The notes below the pieces were generated by a model, which saw nothing but the letters and a program-made list of their open reading frames with translations, was not told where the DNA came from and ran no database searches. From Lachnospiraceae bacterium (GTDB lineage Bacteria > Bacillota > Clostridia > Lachnospirales > Lachnospiraceae), in the NCBI GenBank assembly GCA_018384375.1, contig JAHAYJ010000032.1:115603-179602 (forward strand): a stretch of DNA of 64,000 nucleotides. The letters are read 5' to 3'. Both the position numbers and the translations under genes were made by a program. Shown one piece after another: positions 1 to 9,088 of this stretch. The first letter of the stretch is position 1; the number at the start of each line of letters is the position of its first letter.

Positions 1-1465
1 ATCCAGCATCCCATCTACATACGGAATCGGAACCTTTTCCAGGGAAGCATATGAATTTGTAGACTTTTTAAAGAAGGCAGGGCAGACCTACTGGCAGATA
101 CTTCCTTTAGGGCCTACCGGATACGGGGACTCCCCTTATCAGTCCTTTTCAACCTTTGCCGGAAATCCCTACTATATCGATCTGGAGGAATTGATCGAGG
201 AGGGATATTTAACCAGCAAGCAGTGTGAAAGCTGTGACTGGGGAAGCAATACAGAATATGTGGACTATGAAAAGATTTATCGATCACGCTTTCAGATATT
301 GAAGATTGCTTTTTATAACAGTCATATTGAGAAGGAGAAGGAATTTTGTTCTTTTGTCGAGGAGAACAGCTTTTGGCTTCAGGATTATGCCCTGTATATG
401 GCAGTGAAGGATTCTTTTTCGGGAAAGAGCTGGTCGGAATGGGATGAGGACATTCGCCTTCGGAAACCGGAAGCAATAGCAAAGTACAGCGAAGAACTGA
501 AGGAAGAAATATTGTTTTATGAGTTCCAGCAATATCTGTTTTCCAAGCAGTGGACGAAGCTGAAAAAGTATGCCAATGACAATGGCATTCAGATTATTGG
601 TGACATTCCGATCTATGTGGCATTTGACAGTGCGGATACCTGGGCAAATCCGGAACTCTTTCAACTGGATGAGAACGGGATTCCTACCGGTGTCGCAGGA
701 TGCCCGCCGGACGCATTTTCCGCAACCGGACAGCTTTGGGGGAACCCTTTATATCGCTGGGATTACCATAAGGAAACAGGCTATGCGTGGTGGATACAGA
801 GAATCGGCTATTGCTATAAGCTTTATGATGTGGTAAGGATCGATCATTTCAGAGGTTTTGACGAGTATTATAATATTCCCTACGGAGACCCCACAGCCGA
901 GTTTGGTAAATGGGAGAAGGGACCCGGATACGATCTGTTCCGGGTTATGAAAGAAAAATTAGGTAATAAAGCGGTGATCGCGGAGGATCTTGGATTCTTG
1001 ACTCCATCAGTCATTAAGCTGGTTAAAAAGACGGGTTATCCGGGAATGAAAATCCTGCAGTTTGCTTTTGATTCCAGGGAGGAAAGCGATTATCTGCCTC
1101 ATAATTATACGAAAAATTCGGTTGTCTACACAGGTACGCACGATAATGACACGACTGTCGGTTGGTATGGCAGTATCTGCAGGCGCGATCGAAGCTTTGC
1201 CAGAAAGTACCTGAATATTAAGAGTAACAGGAACGTGGAGTGGGAGTTTGTACGGGCAGCGATTTCCAGTGTTTCAGATACTGCAATCATTCCCATGCAG
1301 GACTATCTGGGGCTTGGAAGCGAGGCGAGGATCAATACACCGTCCACATTAGGCGATAACTGGAAGTGGAGAATGAAGAAGGGACAGCTGACAGAGGAGC
1401 TTGCAGAAAAAATATATAAGCTTTGCAAGCTGTACGGAAGAGTGAGATCTGAGAAGGTAAAATAA
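1..1465 (+). CDS. malQ: 4-alpha-glucanotransferase (GH77, MalQ), 5' end outside window
   Basis: This cytoplasmic amylomaltase transfers alpha-1,4-glucan segments between maltodextrins in maltose and glycogen use. The ORF track starts at an internal Met (191), but the same frame is open back to base 2 and reads SSIPSTYGIGTFS, GPTGYGDSPYQS and FAGNPYYIDL, which is the conserved GH77 N-terminus. Only a few residues are therefore missing. Further family motifs are GDIPIYVAFDSADTW, the nucleophile region DVVRIDHFRGF, the acid/base region VIAEDLGF, and YTGTHDNDTTVGW. About 487 residues are visible against the usual length of about 500. A LacI regulator follows 20 bp downstream on the same strand, which suggests local sugar control. 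The family call is secure. Confidence 0.95.
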   Translation, partial: SSIPSTYGIGTFSREAYEFVDFLKKAGQTYWQILPLGPTGYGDSPYQSFSTFAGNPYYIDLEELIEEGYLTSKQCESCDWGSNTEYVDYEKIYRSRFQILKIAFYNSHIEKEKEFCSFVEENSFWLQDYALYMAVKDSFSGKSWSEWDEDIRLRKPEAIAKYSEELKEEILFYEFQQYLFSKQWTKLKKYANDNGIQIIGDIPIYVAFDSADTWANPELFQLDENGIPTGVAGCPPDAFSATGQLWGNPLYRWDYHKETGYAWWIQRIGYCYKLYDVVRIDHFRGFDEYYNIPYGDPTAEFGKWEKGPGYDLFRVMKEKLGNKAVIAEDLGFLTPSVIKLVKKTGYPGMKILQFAFDSREESDYLPHNYTKNSVVYTGTHDNDTTVGWYGSICRRDRSFARKYLNIKSNRNVEWEFVRAAISSVSDTAIIPMQDYLGLGSEARINTPSTLGDNWKWRMKKGQLTEELAEKIYKLCKLYGRVRSEKVK

Positions 1466-1485
1466 GATTTGAGGGGAAGCTGCTC

Positions 1486-2520
1486 ATGGAAGAAATGACG
1501 ATTAAGGATGTAGCGAAAAAATGTGGTGTGGGTGTCAGCACAGTCTCGAGGGCAATCAATAATCATCCGGACATCAATCCGGAAACCAAAAAGATGGTTA
1601 TGGATGTTATCCGTCAGATGGGTTATGTGCCGAATAACAGTGCCAGAAATTTAAAGCGGGTGGACGCTAAGTGCATTGCGGTTCTGATCAAGGGAATTAC
1701 GAATCCGTTTTTCAGTGCTGTCATTCAGGTGATCGAGGCGGAGGTTCAAAAGAAAAAATATGCCATGGTCATGCAGCACGTGGAGGCTTATGAAAATGAG
1801 CTGGAGGTTGCATTGGAGCTTATAAAAGAAAAAAGGCTCCGCGGTATCATTTTTCTTGGGGGAACCTATTATCATGACCCCAAACAGTTGGAAAAGCTGA
1901 ATGTGCCCTTTGTATTCAGTACCATTGGCACCGTGCAGGGAGATGAGAGGATCAGAACCTATTCCAATATTGCGGTAGATGACCGTGTGGAAAGCCGCAA
2001 AATGGTTGATTATCTTCTGGATCTTGGGCATCGAAGAATTGCGATCGTCGTGGAAGGTACGGCAGCAGAATCCGTAGGACAGCTTCGTCTGGAGGGCTAT
2101 CGGGATGCCTTGAGCGCAAGAGGAATCGATGTGGACGAGAACCTGATTCTTGAGGTCAGGGACAAGATCGATCCTTATTCCATGGAAAACGGTTACAAGA
2201 CCATGAGGGAATTCCTTGCTACAGAAACGGAGTTTACTGCTGTGTTTGCCATTGCGGATTTCCTGGCAGTAGGAGTGTGCAGGGCGCTTTATGAGGCAGG
2301 CCTGCGGATACCGGAGGATGTGTCTGTGGCTGGATATGATGGTATTCCCATCGGGAAATTTTATACGCCTCAGCTTACTACCATCTGTCAGCCCGTGGAG
2401 GCTATGGCGAAAAAGACGGTAACGCTTTTGCTGGATGTGATTTCAGGAAAAGCAGAGCATGAGCATATTACTTTCCCGGCAGAATTGATCATCCGGGAAT
2501 CCACCGGGAAACCGAAGTAA
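1486..2520 (+). CDS. LacI/GalR-family transcriptional regulator
   Basis: A sugar-responsive DNA-binding repressor or activator of 344 aa, the family's normal length. The N-terminal helix-turn-helix and hinge (about residues 4-60, TIKDVAKKCGVGVSTVSRAI ... YVPNNSARNLK) are textbook LacI. The rest is a periplasmic-binding-protein-like effector domain, with typical stretches such as NPFFSAVIQVIEAE, DLGHRRIAIV and SVAGYDG. It lies between malQ and a GH95 fucosidase, so it may control alpha-glucan use, fucoside use or both. The effector is not evident from sequence. Start chosen at ATG 1486 behind GGGGAAG. A short terminator follows, so malQ and this gene may be one transcript. Confidence 0.92.
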   Translation: MEEMTIKDVAKKCGVGVSTVSRAINNHPDINPETKKMVMDVIRQMGYVPNNSARNLKRVDAKCIAVLIKGITNPFFSAVIQVIEAEVQKKKYAMVMQHVEAYENELEVALELIKEKRLRGIIFLGGTYYHDPKQLEKLNVPFVFSTIGTVQGDERIRTYSNIAVDDRVESRKMVDYLLDLGHRRIAIVVEGTAAESVGQLRLEGYRDALSARGIDVDENLILEVRDKIDPYSMENGYKTMREFLATETEFTAVFAIADFLAVGVCRALYEAGLRIPEDVSVAGYDGIPIGKFYTPQLTTICQPVEAMAKKTVTLLLDVISGKAEHEHITFPAELIIRESTGKPK

Positions 2521-2536
2521 ATAGGATAGATGATTT

Positions 2537-2560
2537 AAGCCTTTGAAAACAGGCTTTTTT
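2537..2560 (+). terminator. Intrinsic terminator after the LacI regulator
   Basis: AAGCCT and AGGCTT form a 6-bp stem with an 8-nt loop, followed by a run of T. The loop also holds TTGAAA, which is 16 bp from TAGAAT (2565-2570). A promoter for the GH95 gene may therefore begin inside the terminator. Confidence 0.6.
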
Positions 2561-2601
2561 CGTGTAGAATAGAGTTAAATAACAGGAAATGAGGAAACTC
2601 T

Positions 2602-4893
2602 ATGCAAGGTAATTCAACGATTTGGTTTGATAAGCCGGCGGAAAGCTGGAATGAAGCTCTTCCAATCGGAAATGGAAGACTGGGAGGGATGATTTATGGG
2701 AAGCCATACACAGAGCTGATTCAGCTCAATGAGGATTCTGTATGGTATGGTGGTCCCATGTGCAGGAACAATCCATCTGCAAAAAAATATCTTTCTCAAA
2801 TACGCAAACTGATTTTTGAAGGCAGGATTGGGGAAGCTCAGGATTTATGTGCATTTGCACTTTCAGGAACACCGGAAGAGCAGCGGCACTATGAACCGCT
2901 TGGGAATTTATACCTGCTCTTTGAAGGAAGAGAGGGAAAAATAACAGATTATGTCAGGAAGCTGAGTATTTCTGACGCAGTGGCACAGGTCAGCTTTAAC
3001 TGGGACGGAGTTTTCTATACCAGACAGATGTTGGCAAGTTACCCTTCCGGGGTGATCGCAGTACATCTGAGTGCGGACCGGCCGGGGAGTGTGTCCTTTC
3101 ATACACAGTTGGCAAGAGGGGAAGCAACCTGGGATTATGCGCCTTATCAGTCACAGACCTTTCGGCATCCTGACTACAATTCCTATGTGGACCGATGTGA
3201 AGCAATCGGTGATGATACAACCGTTATGGAAGGACAGTGCGGCGGAAAGGGAGCAGTTTCTTTCTGTTGTGCACTAAAGGTGATTGCAGACGGAGGGAGT
3301 ACTTATGCAATCGGGAACAGCATTATTGTAAAGAATGCTGACAGTGCACTTGTTTTGTTGGCGGCAGATACTACCTTTCGTGAGAAAGATCCGGAGCAGT
3401 CTGCGCGCCAGAGACTTGACAGAGCTGCCGGTCTTGGATGGGAAGAATTACTTAAGGAGCATAAGCAGGACTACCGGAGCCTCTATGATCGTGTTCAATT
3501 GAGACTTACAGAGCGTACATGTGTGGCTGCGATGCTCCCTACGCCGGAACGTGTGAAGGCATTTCAAAAGGACGAAAGTGATCAAGAGCTTTTGGAGCTT
3601 TTTTTTCAATATGGCAGGTATCTCCTTATTGCAAGCAGCCGTCCCGGTTCTCTTCCGGCAAATCTGCAGGGAATCTGGAACGGGGAAATGAATCCGGTAT
3701 GGGGAAGTAAGTATACCATTAATATTAATGCGCAAATGAACTATTGGCCTGCGGAAACCTGTAATCTTTCGGAATGCCATTTGCCTTTGATTGCTCATAT
3801 TGAACGTATGAAGGAAAACGGAAGAAAAACAGCTCGTGATATGTATGGCTGTAATGGGTTTATGGCCCATCATAATACGGATATCTGGGGAGATACCGCA
3901 CCACAGGATGTATGCCTTAGTTCTACTTATTGGGTTATGGGTGCTGCATGGCTATGTCTGCACATATGGGAACACTACTTATTTACGGAAGATAAAACGT
4001 TTTTAGCGGCAAACTATCCATCCATGAAGGAAGCGGCAGAGTTTATCCTTGATTTTCTGGTGGAGGATGGGGAGTATCTTGTTACCTGTCCGACACTTTC
4101 CCCTGAAAATGAATATTGCCTTCCCGGTGGTGAAAAAGGAGTCATCTGTAAAGGAGCATCCATGGATAATCAGATCATCAGAGAGCTTTTTACAGCTTGC
4201 ATCAAGGCGGGTGATGTGTTGTCAGAGGATGAGAAATTCAGGGAAAGACTTGTAGAAACACAAAAGGGAATAGCACCGATCCGAATCGGGAAACATGGGC
4301 AGATCATGGAATGGAACGAGGATTATGAGGAGACAGATCCCGGACATCGTCATATATCCCAGCTGTTTGCGCTGCATCCGGGGACGCAGATCTCACCGGA
4401 AAAAACACCGGAACTTGCAGAAGCGGCGAAGAGAACTATAGAGCGAAGGCTTTCGCATGGTGGTGGGCATACCGGCTGGAGCAGGGCATGGATCATCAAT
4501 ATGTGGGCTCGTTTGGGTGAGGGTGAAGAAGCACTTAAGAATGTGAAGGAGCTTGTGAAAACTTCTACACTTCCGAATCTGTTTGACAACCATCCGCCGT
4601 TTCAGATCGATGGGAATTTTGGCTGCACAGCAGGAATTGCGGAGATGCTGCTGCAAAGTCATGAAGGAGAAATAGTTTTGCTGCCTGCTCTTCCAAAGGA
4701 ATGGAAAAACGGAAGGGTATCGGGACTCCGTGCAAGGGGTGGCTTTGAGATCAGCCTGGAGTGGAAGGCAGGCATTTTGATAAAGGCAGTAATTACTGCG
4801 GATAAGGATAGTAAAGCTGTGGTCCGGTATGGTCAAAGGAAGATAGCGTTGTCTTTGACTGCACACACAGCGCAGAAACTGGATTTTGCATAG
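2602..4893 (+). CDS. GH95 alpha-L-fucosidase-like glycoside hydrolase, cytoplasmic
   Basis: A 763-aa enzyme of glycoside hydrolase family 95, which inverts alpha-1,2-L-fucosides or related alpha-galactosides (established for the family). Seen here: the N-terminal beta-sandwich with [20 protein letters not shown] and [11 protein letters not shown], then the (alpha/alpha)6 barrel with [20 protein letters not shown], the catalytic Glu region [19 protein letters not shown], and [13 protein letters not shown] with the catalytic Asp region. There is no signal peptide, so it should act on imported oligosaccharides. Start ATG 2602 has GAGGAAACTC just upstream. The exact substrate (fucose or L-galactose) cannot be read from sequence. 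Confidence 0.93.
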   Translation: MQGNSTIWFDKPAESWNEALPIGNGRLGGMIYGKPYTELIQLNEDSVWYGGPMCRNNPSAKKYLSQIRKLIFEGRIGEAQDLCAFALSGTPEEQRHYEPLGNLYLLFEGREGKITDYVRKLSISDAVAQVSFNWDGVFYTRQMLASYPSGVIAVHLSADRPGSVSFHTQLARGEATWDYAPYQSQTFRHPDYNSYVDRCEAIGDDTTVMEGQCGGKGAVSFCCALKVIADGGSTYAIGNSIIVKNADSALVLLAADTTFREKDPEQSARQRLDRAAGLGWEELLKEHKQDYRSLYDRVQLRLTERTCVAAMLPTPERVKAFQKDESDQELLELFFQYGRYLLIASSRPGSLPANLQGIWNGEMNPVWGSKYTININAQMNYWPAETCNLSECHLPLIAHIERMKENGRKTARDMYGCNGFMAHHNTDIWGDTAPQDVCLSSTYWVMGAAWLCLHIWEHYLFTEDKTFLAANYPSMKEAAEFILDFLVEDGEYLVTCPTLSPENEYCLPGGEKGVICKGASMDNQIIRELFTACIKAGDVLSEDEKFRERLVETQKGIAPIRIGKHGQIMEWNEDYEETDPGHRHISQLFALHPGTQISPEKTPELAEAAKRTIERRLSHGGGHTGWSRAWIINMWARLGEGEEALKNVKELVKTSTLPNLFDNHPPFQIDGNFGCTAGIAEMLLQSHEGEIVLLPALPKEWKNGRVSGLRARGGFEISLEWKAGILIKAVITADKDSKAVVRYGQRKIALSLTAHTAQKLDFA

Positions 4894-4901
4894 GAGGAAG
4901 G

Positions 4902-5393
4902 TCAGAGCTTCCTCCTTGACAGATTGGAGTTGTGAAAGTTTGGATCATTGGTGACATCCTCGCCAAGCCAGGCAGGAGGGAGAAAAGCATTCGCCATTTC
5001 TTCGTCCGGAAATTCTACCTCAGCGATGATGAGTGGTGCAAGAGGAGCATCAAAGATGTCCAGTTCGATTTTTAGAGCGGGCATCTTTTCTGATTTCTGA
5101 TAATCGTCTGAAAAGCACAGCTCAGCAATGGGGATAAGATACCTTTTCTTTGAAATAATAATGCCATCTGCTTTTTCTTTCAAATGGAAGTAGGCTTCCT
5201 GGGTAAGGGGAAGATTGTATTCTTCTCTTGCCAGTAATCCTTTTCCCTTGTAGGTCAGATAGTAGTCGTTATCCTGTCTGCGGATGCGGATGACAGGGTT
5301 TGTACAAAGATAGGCCTGTTCAATGCGCAGACATTGAAAGGAGGAAAGATCAGCAGGTAATTGTCTCACTAAAAATTTGCGTTCGATTTCCAT
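4902..5393 (-). CDS. CYTH-domain protein (triphosphate tunnel metalloenzyme family)
   Basis: 163 aa beginning MEIERKFLV, which carries the CYTH signature ExExK at residues 2-6. It continues with the Arg/Lys-rich strands IRIRRQDNDYYLTYKGKG and EEYNLPL, and later KIELDIF and AEVEFP. Family members bind triphosphates in a beta-tunnel and act as inorganic triphosphatases, thiamine triphosphatases or adenylate cyclases. Small bacterial forms like this are usually triphosphatases (inference). Its end converges with the GH95 gene 9 bp away, and a GGAGGAAG/CTTCCTCC inverted repeat spans both ends. A minus-strand promoter TTGCAA-18-TATAAT lies at 5429-5458. Confidence 0.88.
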   Translation of the reverse strand: MEIERKFLVRQLPADLSSFQCLRIEQAYLCTNPVIRIRRQDNDYYLTYKGKGLLAREEYNLPLTQEAYFHLKEKADGIIISKKRYLIPIAELCFSDDYQKSEKMPALKIELDIFDAPLAPLIIAEVEFPDEEMANAFLPPAWLGEDVTNDPNFHNSNLSRRKL

Positions 5394-5428
5394 GAATGAA
5401 ACTCCCTTCGGGTTGTATATCTGTCCTT

Positions 5429-5458
5429 ATTATATGCATTTTCATAAGTTGTTTGCAA
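5429..5458 (-). promoter_or_regulatory. Sigma-A-type promoter for the CYTH gene
   Basis: Minus strand TTGCAA, 18-bp spacer, TATAAT. It lies about 35 bp upstream of the ATG at 5393. Confidence 0.6.
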
Positions 5459-5483
5459 TAGCAGGTGAGTAAGACAATTTTTC

Positions 5484-5512
5484 TTGGAAATCTACTGTAA
5501 AACTGTTAAAAT
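5484..5512 (+). promoter_or_regulatory. Sigma-A-type promoter for the DJ-1 gene
   Basis: TTGGAA, 17-bp spacer, TAAAAT, about 40 bp before the ATG at 5553. Together with the CYTH promoter it makes this a divergent promoter region. Confidence 0.5.
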
Positions 5513-5552
5513 AAGATTGCATGGAAATAACAGCAGAGAGGCGGTATACAGT

Positions 5553-6107
5553 ATGAGTAAGGTGTGTGTATTTTTTGGTACAGGCTTTGAGGAAATTGAA
5601 GCCCTTACCGTAGTGGATATCCTGCGCAGGCAGGGAATTGATACAAAAACGGTTTCTGTGACGGGGGACAGGACTGTGATGGGATCTCACCAGATTCCGG
5701 TTCTCACGGATTTAAGGATTGATGAGATTCATTTTTCAGAAGTGGATGTGATTATTCTTCCCGGCGGAGGCGGAGGAACCAAGGTGCTTGAAGCATGTGA
5801 GCCCCTGATGAAACAGGTAGATGCTTTTGCGGCAGAAGGAAAGACTATCTGTGCAATCTGCGCGGCGCCTTCGATTCTGGGACATCGGGGAATTCTGAAG
5901 GGAAAGAAAGCAATTGCTTATCCGGGATTTGAGGATCAGCTTATCGGAGCAGAGGTGGTTTATGAGCCCGCAGTGAGAGACGGCAACATTATCACAGGCC
6001 GGGGTATGGGCTGCTCTCTTCCTTTTGCACTGCTGGTTCTTGAGCATCTTGCAGGCAGCCAGGCGGCGAAGGATATGGCAGAGAAAATTGTTTATAAAAA
6101 TACTTGA
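5553..6107 (+). CDS. DJ-1/PfpI (ThiJ) family protein
   Basis: 184 aa when started at ATG 5553, which gives the standard MSKVCVFFGTGFEEIEAL start behind AGAGAGGCGG. The ORF-track start at 5484 adds a tail the family lacks. The DJ-1 fold is shown by FEEIEALTVVDILRR, DVIILPGGGGGTKVLE, the nucleophile-elbow cysteine in CAICAAPSILG, and ITGRGMG near the end. Members are protein or glyoxal deglycases, chaperones, or of unknown function. The next gene starts 13 bp downstream, so it is probably the first gene of a small operon with the CBS and GreA-like genes. Confidence 0.9.
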   Translation: MSKVCVFFGTGFEEIEALTVVDILRRQGIDTKTVSVTGDRTVMGSHQIPVLTDLRIDEIHFSEVDVIILPGGGGGTKVLEACEPLMKQVDAFAAEGKTICAICAAPSILGHRGILKGKKAIAYPGFEDQLIGAEVVYEPAVRDGNIITGRGMGCSLPFALLVLEHLAGSQAAKDMAEKIVYKNT

Positions 6108-6120
6108 GAGAAGGATGCAA

Positions 6121-6552
6121 ATGAATATTTTGTTTTTTTTGACGCCCAAAAGTGAAGTGGCATACATATATGATACCGATTCGCTCAGGCAGGCTCTTGA
6201 AAAAATGGAGAATCACAGATATTCCGCAATTCCCATTATCGGGAAGGAGGATGGAAGATATATCGGTACACTGACAGAAGGCGATCTGCTCTGGAATATT
6301 AAGGACTGTGAGGACTTATCGCTAAAAGATGCAGAAGAAATTTCCATTATGGAAGTAAAGCGGAACAGGGATAATGAACCGGTTGATGTGGATGTTAATA
6401 TGGAGGATCTGATCAACAAATCAATGAATCAGAATTTTGTTCCTGTCATTGACAGCGGAAAATGCTTTATCGGTATCATTAAGAGGAAGGATATCATCCA
6501 GTATCTGAGTTCAAAGCTTGTAAAAGCGCAGCAGGCTTTGCAGGACAGATAG
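6121..6552 (+). CDS. CBS-domain pair protein
   Basis: A 143-aa protein made almost entirely of two CBS motifs: SLRQALEKMENHRYSAIPIIG...GTLTEGDLLW and NQNFVPVIDSGKCFIGIIKRKDIIQYL. Such stand-alone pairs (Bateman modules) usually bind adenosine nucleotides and sense energy state. The partner is not visible here. Start ATG 6121 sits 6 nt after GAGAGAAGG. The longer ORF-track start (6025) runs back into the DJ-1 gene in another frame and is rejected. Confidence 0.85.
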   Translation: MNILFFLTPKSEVAYIYDTDSLRQALEKMENHRYSAIPIIGKEDGRYIGTLTEGDLLWNIKDCEDLSLKDAEEISIMEVKRNRDNEPVDVDVNMEDLINKSMNQNFVPVIDSGKCFIGIIKRKDIIQYLSSKLVKAQQALQDR

Positions 6553-6577
6553 GTTAATAGAAGGAAAAGAATTTAAA

Positions 6578-7081
6578 ATGTATAATCAGTTGACAAAAAA
6601 AGATATCGAAGCCATGGAGGCTGAAATCGAAGAGAGAAAGCTGGTCATCCGCCCGCAGCTTTTAGAGGCGGTGAAGGAGGCAAGAGCCCACGGTGATCTG
6701 AGCGAAAACTTTGAGTATTATGCTGCCAAAAGGGAAAAGAATAAAAATGAGAGCCGCATCCGTTTCCTGGAGAGAATGATCAAGACAGCTGAGGTAATCC
6801 CTGACGAGTCTAAGGAGGACGAGGTTGGGATGAACAATACTGTGGAGGTCCAGTTCGAGGAGGACGGTTCCATTGAGAAATATAAAATTGTCACAACCAT
6901 GCGCGGCAATTCCCTGGAGGGCTTGATCAGCGTGGAATCGCCTATCGGAAAGGCACTTATGGGACATAAGGCAGGAGATCGCGTCTATGTACAGGTGAAC
7001 GACAGCTTCGGCTATTATTTATTGATCAAATCAATTGAAAATACAGAAGATGACGGCAGCGATAAGATAAGAAGCTTTTAG
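6578..7081 (+). CDS. greA: GreA/GreB-family transcription elongation factor
   Basis: 167 aa. The N-terminal coiled coil (about residues 1-75) carries ARAHGDLSENFEYYAAKREK, the acidic Gre tip that enters the RNA polymerase secondary channel and stimulates transcript cleavage. The C-terminal half is the FKBP-like Gre domain, ending with SPIGKALMGHKAGDRVYVQV. It is slightly longer than typical GreA (about 158 aa) and may be one of several Gre paralogues in the genome. It follows the CBS gene by 25 bp on the same strand. Confidence 0.92.
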   Translation: MYNQLTKKDIEAMEAEIEERKLVIRPQLLEAVKEARAHGDLSENFEYYAAKREKNKNESRIRFLERMIKTAEVIPDESKEDEVGMNNTVEVQFEEDGSIEKYKIVTTMRGNSLEGLISVESPIGKALMGHKAGDRVYVQVNDSFGYYLLIKSIENTEDDGSDKIRSF

Positions 7082-7168
7082 ATCTGTAAGGAAAAACTTA
7101 CCATTATATTTTCGTAAGCACCGCTAATACTATAACCAAGATAAGTGATACGGAATTGCTTTGAAGGA

Positions 7169-7215
7169 AGACTTCTTCGGGATAAGCAGACCGGAAGCTT
7201 ATCTTGAGGAAGACT
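7169..7215 (+). repeat. Long imperfect hairpin in the SASP leader
   Basis: Two 19-nt arms (AGACTTCTTCGGGATAAGC and GCTTATCTTGAGGAAGACT) around a 9-nt loop. Eighteen of 19 positions pair, three of them as G-U. No T run follows, so it is not a canonical terminator. It lies 38 nt before the SASP start codon and would be in the 5' leader of that mRNA. Confidence 0.6.
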
Positions 7216-7253
7216 GAACAAGCAGTCAAAAATAATAACGGAGGTGAACGAAG

Positions 7254-7454
7254 ATGACAAGCAGCAGATCTAATAGAGTAGAAGTTCCTGAAGCTAAGGC
7301 AGCTATGGATCGTTTCAAAACAGAAGTTGCTTCTGAGCTTGGTGTTAACTTAAAAGAAGGTTACAACGGTGACTTAACATCCAAGGAAGCCGGATCTATC
7401 GGCGGCGAGATGGTTCGTAGAATGATCAAGAAGCAAGAAGAACAGATGAAATAA
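7254..7454 (+). CDS. Alpha/beta-type small acid-soluble spore protein
   Basis: A 66-aa SASP. These proteins coat and protect DNA in the dormant spore and are degraded at germination. Family signatures are EVASELGVNLKEGYNGDLTSKEAGSIGGEMVRRMI, with the conserved helix-turn-helix and the TSKEAGSIGG turn. A strong ribosome-binding site (GGAGGTGA) lies 7 nt before ATG. The family is normally driven by forespore sigma-G. An AATACTA element at 7126-7132 loosely resembles a sigma-G -10, but the -35 is not convincing. A clear terminator follows, so it is monocistronic. It is direct evidence that the organism sporulates. Confidence 0.96.
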   Translation: MTSSRSNRVEVPEAKAAMDRFKTEVASELGVNLKEGYNGDLTSKEAGSIGGEMVRRMIKKQEEQMK

Positions 7455-7468
7455 CCAGGAAACAGACA

Positions 7469-7506
7469 GAGCAGTATCGCTTTATAGCGGTACTGCTCTT
7501 GTTTTT
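7469..7506 (+). terminator. Intrinsic terminator after the SASP gene
   Basis: GAGCAGTATCGC and GCGGTACTGCTC form a 12-bp stem (one G-U) around TTTATA, followed by TTGTTTTTT. Confidence 0.9.
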
Positions 7507-7642
7507 TATACATTCATATTGTTATGCATCGCAGCATGGATCGCGGTAAATAGTTTTAAAATCATGAAAGAATAAGCATATTTGTCGGGAAATGGCGTGA
7601 TATAATTATGTCATCAAGCGGTATGCTGAAGGAGGGCGATGA

Positions 7643-8587
7643 ATGCCTGAGAAAAAAACAAGCTACTATTATCCCAAATATTCGGATATACCCGATATTA
7701 AGGAGGACGGCTCTGAGAGTATTCGCTATGATAATCCGGATTTTCCACTTTTTTGCAGGCGTAATTTCATACCCGGGAAAGCGATTCTCCCGGGTATGTC
7801 TGTGCATCGGCACAGTGATGTGGAATTTGTCTACATAAAAAGGGGGAGCACCTTCTATCAGTTAAATGGCAGGACCGTCAAAATAAAGGAAGGAGAGGGA
7901 ATCTTTGTAAACGCAAGGCAGATTCATATGATTACTGCCGGTGACGAGGACTGTCTGTTGTACTGTGTTATCTTTCACCCGATGCTTCTGTGTGCCTCAA
8001 AGCATATCGAGGAAAAATTTGTATTTCCAGTTGTCTCAAATTCCGCTGCTCCCTATGTGTTGCTGCACGAAAATGTACAATGGGAAAGAAAAGTGCTTAC
8101 AGGGCTCAGTCTCCTTTATGAGCTTTCGAAAAAAGAAGATTGCGAGCTTGAAATGGTGAAGGTTGTCTATGATATTTGGAAGCTTCTATATGACAATATG
8201 CAAGGAAATGTTTTAAAGGATACGAAATATGACGGAGGCTTTGAAATCATCAAGAGAATGATAGCTTGTCTGGAGGAGCATTACAGAGAAAACGTCACCC
8301 TTGAACTATTGTGCCGGGCAGGAGGAGTAGGCAGGACAGCGTGTACAAAGCTTTTTCAAAAATATCTGAATGCAACCCCTATAGATTATGTAAGGCGTTA
8401 CCGTATAGCAAAAAGCATAGAGCTTTTGCAGAGTACTGATAAGACGATAACAGAGATTGCTTATGAAACGGGCTTTTCGGGGGCCAGCTTTTTTGCAAAA
8501 ACATTTAAGGAAATAACAGGGATCACCCCGGGACAGCTGCGGAAAGGAGAAGTATTTTATGAGGATCAGAGAATTAAGGGAAACTGA
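7643..8587 (+). CDS. AraC-family transcriptional regulator with N-terminal cupin
   Basis: 314 aa. The first about 150 residues are a cupin-type ligand domain (MSVHRHSDVEFVYIKRGSTFYQLNGRTVKIKEGEGIFVN). The last about 100 are the double HTH of AraC regulators (LELLCRAGGVGRTACTKLFQKY ... ITEIAYETGFSGASFFAKTFKEITGITPGQLR). Start ATG 7643 follows AAGGAGGGCGATGA. Upstream TGATATAAT (about 7595-7603) looks like an extended -10. It overlaps the next gene (GNAT) by 29 bp, so the two are translationally coupled. The sensed ligand is probably a sugar or small metabolite (inference). Confidence 0.92.
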   Translation: MPEKKTSYYYPKYSDIPDIKEDGSESIRYDNPDFPLFCRRNFIPGKAILPGMSVHRHSDVEFVYIKRGSTFYQLNGRTVKIKEGEGIFVNARQIHMITAGDEDCLLYCVIFHPMLLCASKHIEEKFVFPVVSNSAAPYVLLHENVQWERKVLTGLSLLYELSKKEDCELEMVKVVYDIWKLLYDNMQGNVLKDTKYDGGFEIIKRMIACLEEHYRENVTLELLCRAGGVGRTACTKLFQKYLNATPIDYVRRYRIAKSIELLQSTDKTITEIAYETGFSGASFFAKTFKEITGITPGQLRKGEVFYEDQRIKGN

Positions 8588-8996
8588 TATTTCCCCCTGT
8601 GCAGATATTCTTTGCAGTGTCTATAACAATGAATTGTGGATGTGCAGATGGACAAAGGAGGTAGCAGAGAGCTATTTGCGGGATTTTTTCAGACACAGTA
8701 AATTTGTGGGCTATGTGGCAGAGGAGGAGTCTGTCATTGTTGGTGGTTTGTTTGCACATGAAAAGATATGGTGGAACAATAGCGAGGTGTTTATTGAGGA
8801 GATGTTTGTAACACCATGCAGGCAGGGACGCGGAGTTGGAACATTACTTTTGAAGGAAGTGGAAAAATACATAGAGGATAAGAGCCTAGGGGGAATTACC
8901 CTGTCCACAAACAAATATGCTCCGGCGCCAAAATTCTATGAGAAAAATGGGTTTGTGAACTGTGAGCATGTTATGTTTATGGCAAAGAGCTTATGA
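8559..8996 (+). CDS. GNAT-family N-acetyltransferase
   Basis: 145 aa with the GNAT fold: MRIRELRETDISPCADIL at the N-terminus, the acetyl-CoA pyrophosphate loop RQGRGVGTLLLKEVE, and the C-terminal APAPKFYEKNGFV that is common in this family. The substrate is unknown. The start lies inside the end of the AraC regulator gene (29-bp overlap), with GGAAAGGAG as Shine-Dalgarno. The pair is thus co-expressed, and the regulator may control its own operon. Confidence 0.88.
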   Translation: MRIRELRETDISPCADILCSVYNNELWMCRWTKEVAESYLRDFFRHSKFVGYVAEEESVIVGGLFAHEKIWWNNSEVFIEEMFVTPCRQGRGVGTLLLKEVEKYIEDKSLGGITLSTNKYAPAPKFYEKNGFVNCEHVMFMAKSL

Positions 8997-9036
8997 GAAT
9001 CTGTCCAATCTATATTCTGCAAAGAAACGTCATGAA

Positions 9037-9081
9037 AGCACCGGCAAGGTACAGCTTACTGTACCTTGCCGGTGCTTTTTT
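9037..9081 (+). terminator. Strong intrinsic terminator between convergent genes
   Basis: AAGCACCGGCAAGGTACAG pairs perfectly with CTGTACCTTGCCGGTGCTT, followed by TTTTTC. It ends the AraC-GNAT operon and faces the 3' end of the ECF S component gene. Confidence 0.92.
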
Positions 9082-9088
9082 CATTGAA

